The notes beneath the pieces were generated by a model. It worked only from the letters and a program-made list of their open reading frames with translations. It did not search any database and was not told the DNA's origin. Of a stretch of 46,312 nucleotides of DNA, positions 43,494 to 46,312 are shown piece after piece. Source of the DNA: an uncultured Bacteroidales bacterium. GTDB taxonomy: Bacteria; Bacteroidota; Bacteroidia; Bacteroidales; UBA11471. Each line of letters begins with the position of its first letter. The stretch's first letter is position 1. The stretch spans positions 1 through 46,312 of the forward strand of contig CANQDQ010000016.1 of NCBI GenBank assembly GCA_947593515.1, in the 5' to 3' direction. The position numbers and the translations under genes were made by a program.

Positions 43494-44537
43494 ATGAGCA
43501 AAAAAGTAGTAACATTCGGAGAAATCATGTTGCGCTTGGCCACGCCCGGGTATCTGCGGTTCAGTCAGGCAAAAGAGTTCACGGCAACCTTCGGCGGCGG
43601 TGAAGCCAACGTGGCAGTATCTTTGGCCAATTACGGCGTCGATGCCGAGTTCGTAACCCGCTTCCCCAAAAACGACATCGCCAAAGCGTGCGAAATGGAT
43701 TTGCACAAATATGGCGTCAAGACCGACCACTGCATCTACGGCGGCGACCGTCTGGGCATCTACTTCCTCGAAACGGGAGCTGTGGCACGCGCCAGCAAAG
43801 TGGTTTACGACCGCGCCAACTCCGCCATCGCAGAAATCAAACCGGGCATGATAGACTGGGACACCGTGTTCAAAGGCGTCGATTGGTTCCACTGGACGGG
43901 CATCACGCCGGCGCTCTCGCAGGGCGCAGCCGACGCCTGCCTCGAAGCCATCAAGGCAGCCAACCGGCTGGGCGTTACCGTATCGTGCGACCTCAATTAC
44001 CGGAAAAACCTGTGGAAATACGGCAAGACGGCATCGGAAATCATGCCGGCACTGGTCGAAGGGTGCGACGTGATACTGGGCAATGAAGAAGACGCCGAAA
44101 AAGTATTCGGCATCAAACCCGAAGGCTTCGACGTAGCCAAGACCAACGGCGAAGTCAATGCCGCCGAATTCGAATCGGTATGCACGCAACTGATGAAGAA
44201 ATTCCCGAGAGCCAAGAAAGTCATCATCACCCTGCGCGGCTCCATCAATGCCAACCACAACACGTGGGGCGGCGTGCTCTATGCCGGCGGCAAACTCTAC
44301 CAATCGCGCCGTTACGACATCACGCACATCGTCGACCGCGTAGGCGGCGGCGACTCGTTCATGGGCGGACTCATCTACGGACTGCTCACCTACACGGGCG
44401 ACGACCAGAAAGCGCTCGACTTCGCCGTAGCGGCATCGTGCCTGAAACACACCATCTATGCCGACTACAACCTCGTAACCGTCGAAGAAGTCGAAAAACT
44501 CATGAGCGGCGACGCTTCCGGTCGCGTGTCGAGATAA
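43494..44537 (+). CDS. kdgK: 2-keto-3-deoxygluconate kinase
   Basis: A 347-residue PfkB-family sugar kinase that phosphorylates KDG to KDPG. The N-terminal glycine-rich FGGGEANVAVSLANYG and the C-terminal anion-hole motif DRVGGGDSFMGG, with catalytic D287, are both present. Ribokinase-type relatives look similar, but the place after uxaC decides the substrate. No KDPG aldolase gene is in the window, so the final step must be encoded elsewhere. Confidence 0.93.
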   Translation: MSKKVVTFGEIMLRLATPGYLRFSQAKEFTATFGGGEANVAVSLANYGVDAEFVTRFPKNDIAKACEMDLHKYGVKTDHCIYGGDRLGIYFLETGAVARASKVVYDRANSAIAEIKPGMIDWDTVFKGVDWFHWTGITPALSQGAADACLEAIKAANRLGVTVSCDLNYRKNLWKYGKTASEIMPALVEGCDVILGNEEDAEKVFGIKPEGFDVAKTNGEVNAAEFESVCTQLMKKFPRAKKVIITLRGSINANHNTWGGVLYAGGKLYQSRRYDITHIVDRVGGGDSFMGGLIYGLLTYTGDDQKALDFAVAASCLKHTIYADYNLVTVEEVEKLMSGDASGRVSR

Positions 44538-44553
44538 TCGCGCCATTCTCAAC

Positions 44554-44590
44554 AAAAAACGCTTCGGTAACAATTATCGAAGCGTTTTTT
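44554..44590. terminator. Bidirectional terminator, kdgK / EamA gene
   Basis: AAAAAACGCTTCG (44554-44566) pairs with CGAAGCGTTTTTT (44578-44590), with partial pairing in the loop. It gives a T-run on both strands between two convergent genes. Confidence 0.9.
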
Positions 44591-44609
44591 ATTTCTTTTC
44601 ATACGGCTT

Positions 44610-45491
44610 TCATTCCCGCATGACACGACGGTCGGCCACATACACACCACCCAACACCAAGGCGGCTCCTATCAGGAAAATCGGCGTCAAAGGTTCGCTC
44701 AACACCGCCGCAGATGCCAATATCGTAACTACGGGATTGAAATAGATGTAATTGGAGGCGCGTACCGTACCCAAGTGTTTCAGCACGACATTCCACACCA
44801 TATAACAAAGCATCGAAGCTACGACGCCCAAAAACAAAAGATTACCGAGCACCGCCGGCGAAACCAACGCTTTCGGCTCAAAATGCAACGGCTCCACCGC
44901 AAACATCGGCAACAACGAAATCAATCCGTAAAAGAAAATTTTACGGGTAATGAATGCGGTCGAATATTTCCCGTTCAGACGTTTGATTATCAAACTGTAA
45001 AATGCCCACAGAAGAGCGGCGGCAAAGGAAAGCATATCGCCCAACGGATTGAGTTGCAGCACAAAATGACCATTGAACACGACAAGGGCTACGCCCGCCA
45101 AAGCCACCAGCGAACCGATGACAAACTGCGTGGAAAGGCGATAACTGCGGTAAAAAAGGCGCACGACTATCGCTGTAAGCAACGGCGCCGTGCATACGAT
45201 AAGCGATACATTCGAAGCATACGAAAGCGTCAATGCCGTGTTCTCCGCCAGAAAATAGACCGAACCTCCCGTCAAGGCGGCGCCGACCAACAGCAATTCG
45301 TCGGTCAGGCTCTCCGCCCACAACCGCTTATACGAAACCGCCCACAAACAAATGTACGCCGCCAAGAAACGATAAAACATAATATCGACAGGTGAAAGTC
45401 CGTGATTGAGCAAGACTTTCGTGGAAACAAAAGTCGTTCCCCACACTCCGACCGTAAGCAACGCGGCAATATGATACAAATACGATTTCAT
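44610..45491 (-). CDS. EamA-family (DMT) transporter
   Basis: A 293-residue membrane protein with ten predicted helices and two EamA repeats. Opening LLTVGVWGTTFVSTKVLL and the later LSYASNVSLIVCTAPLLTAI are typical of metabolite or drug exporters of this family. I start it at ATG 45491 because a consensus -7 box at 45522-45529 makes the longest in-frame start (45524) untranscribed; the ATG at 45506 also remains possible. It is a single gene; the substrate is unknown. Confidence 0.87.
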   Translation of the reverse strand: MKSYLYHIAALLTVGVWGTTFVSTKVLLNHGLSPVDIMFYRFLAAYICLWAVSYKRLWAESLTDELLLVGAALTGGSVYFLAENTALTLSYASNVSLIVCTAPLLTAIVVRLFYRSYRLSTQFVIGSLVALAGVALVVFNGHFVLQLNPLGDMLSFAAALLWAFYSLIIKRLNGKYSTAFITRKIFFYGLISLLPMFAVEPLHFEPKALVSPAVLGNLLFLGVVASMLCYMVWNVVLKHLGTVRASNYIYFNPVVTILASAAVLSEPLTPIFLIGAALVLGGVYVADRRVMRE

Positions 45492-45521
45492 TCCGTTCCG
45501 GTGCATTTTCTTTTTCGGCTG

Positions 45522-45529
45522 CAAATATA
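45522..45529 (-). promoter_or_regulatory. -7 element for the EamA gene
   Basis: The minus strand reads TATATTTG plus C, a consensus match, 30 bases before the ATG at 45491. Confidence 0.6.
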
Positions 45530-45638
45530 GGAATTTTCAAAGAGTAAAAACGATGTTATCTTTTTTGTTGCCGATTTTCCGGCTTTAACGATGATGAATA
45601 TTAATTTTTTTTTGTATTTTAGCCCCAAATAGGAATTT

Positions 45639-46312
45639 ATGAAAAAAGAGTTTCTGTTCGGCTGTCTGTTATCGCTAAGCGTGGCGGGGCATTCGTATGC
45701 GCAAAAGCCGGAGGGTCCGCAATATCGCTGGCAGGCATCGCCCAATACTTCGGTGGTAACATCGACCACGACCTCTTTGGAGAAAACGCCGAAGCCGGTG
45801 CAGCCGAAGACGCCGTCGAGCTGGCAGAAAAGTCCGGTGCAAGTACGGCGATACGACCCGAACAATCCTTCCGCCTATTTCAAAGGCTTCTACGACAAAC
45901 AACGGCAGCAACAACAGCAACAATGGCAAAAACAGTGGCAGCAACAGCAGAAACAATGGGAACAACAACAGAAGCAGTGGCAGAAGCAATGGCAACAAGG
46001 CAATGCACAATTGAAACGTGCCCAAAAGTCGACCCATAAACAGAATAATACAACAAAGAAACCGAAATCATCGCAGAAAAAATCGTCCGCACCCCAACAA
46101 AACAAGGGGTACAATAATTATACCTATCCTCGTAACAACAGCTATAACACGAAGTCCCAACCGCAAAATCAATCTACCCCGAAAAAACAAACACAGAAAC
46201 AATACCAACAGCCGTATCAAAACAAGGGGTACAACAATTATACCTATCCTCGTAACAACAGCTATAACACGAAGTCCCAACCGCAAAATCAATCTACCCC
46301 GAAAAAACAAAC
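45639..46312 (+). CDS. Secreted Gln/Trp-rich repeat protein, cut by the window edge
   Basis: From ATG 45639 a frame stays open to the last base, at least 224 residues with no stop. It opens with a signal peptide (MKKEFLFGCLLSLSV... to about residue 22, ending SYAQ). Next comes a proline/threonine-rich region, then a Gln/Trp-rich stretch (about residues 88-121) in which KQW recurs every 4-8 residues, then basic Lys/Ser/Gln-rich sequence. Finally there are tandem 40-residue units containing NKGYNNYTYPRNNSYN. I recognise no family. The composition suggests an unstructured extracellular or envelope protein, perhaps a surface matrix or glycan-binding protein. Repeat-length variation between strains is likely. 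Confidence 0.7.
   Translation, partial: MKKEFLFGCLLSLSVAGHSYAQKPEGPQYRWQASPNTSVVTSTTTSLEKTPKPVQPKTPSSWQKSPVQVRRYDPNNPSAYFKGFYDKQRQQQQQQWQKQWQQQQKQWEQQQKQWQKQWQQGNAQLKRAQKSTHKQNNTTKKPKSSQKKSSAPQQNKGYNNYTYPRNNSYNTKSQPQNQSTPKKQTQKQYQQPYQNKGYNNYTYPRNNSYNTKSQPQNQSTPKKQ
46099..46312 (+). repeat. 120-bp direct tandem repeat in the Gln-rich gene
   Basis: The segment from about 46099 recurs at 46219 with a period of exactly 120 bp (40 codons). Over the 94 bases visible in the second unit only one base differs that I can see (acaataatt versus acaacaatt). The array runs past the window, so the copy number is unknown. Confidence 0.9.

Noticed and set aside
45900..46312. Minus-strand Leu/Val/Cys-rich frames over the Gln-rich gene
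   Set aside because: CAA/CAG/TGG repeats read backwards give Leu/Cys/Pro tracts; they only mirror the plus-strand low-complexity gene.
46099..46312. CRISPR array
   Set aside because: The 120-bp units are coding, contiguous and lack short repeats separated by unique spacers.

Overview
The window looks like a chromosomal segment of a gut-type Bacteroidales bacterium with moderately high GC. Three things support this. Many genes are preceded by the Bacteroidetes -7 element (TAnnTTTG, often TACCTTTGC or TATATTTGC) rather than a sigma70 -10 box. Shine-Dalgarno sequences are poor. The gene content (PL10 pectate lyase, BspA-like repeat protein, a gadB-glsA-channel-gadC acid-resistance cluster, isomerase-type uronate catabolism) is typical of the group. 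I see no rRNA, tRNA, CRISPR array, prophage or insertion sequence. The species cannot be named from the sequence alone.

Layout. 1-3.6 kb: MgtC-like membrane protein, a possible free-standing small RNA, then a copper-type P1B ATPase with its small metallochaperone. 3.8-5.7 kb: secreted pectate lyase and a SIMPL-domain protein. 5.7-9.1 kb: housekeeping genes prfA, pyrF and pgk, closed by a strong terminator. 9.1-12.5 kb (minus): two secreted leucine-rich-repeat proteins, one built of about six ~105-residue super-repeats. 12.8-18.3 kb: a tripartite RND efflux operon (adaptor, pump, outer-membrane channel). 18.4-24.3 kb: a redox/Tat island with a membrane polyferredoxin carrying an internal twin-arginine-like segment, a Tat-signal aldo/keto reductase with two Fe-S motifs, DUF1893, secreted DUF362, an ECF-S-like membrane protein, and tatA-tatC. 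24.3-26.4 kb (minus): MFS and EamA transporters.

26.6-31.4 kb: glutamate decarboxylase, glutaminase, an ion channel with an altered selectivity filter (minus) and a glutamate/GABA-type antiporter, together a glutamate-dependent acid-resistance module. 31.5-33.5 kb (minus): nitrilase-family amidase, phosphoribosyltransferase and HAD phosphatase in a tight operon. 33.6-35.9 kb (minus): an MBOAT O-acyltransferase and an AT-rich SGNH-like partner. 36.1-37.7 kb: cupin lipoprotein, secreted carboxymuconolactone-decarboxylase-like protein and a decayed enzyme tail.

37.7-44.5 kb: hexuronate catabolism as two divergent operons, regulator-uxaB-uxaA (minus) and uxaC-kdgK (plus). Together they take galacturonate via tagaturonate, altronate and KDG to KDPG. 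The 292-bp divergent region carries both promoters, an operator-like dyad and a long inverted repeat. The pectate lyase at 3.8 kb could feed this pathway. 44.6-45.5 kb (minus): EamA transporter. 45.6 kb to the edge: a secreted Gln/Trp-rich protein with 120-bp tandem repeats that runs off the window.
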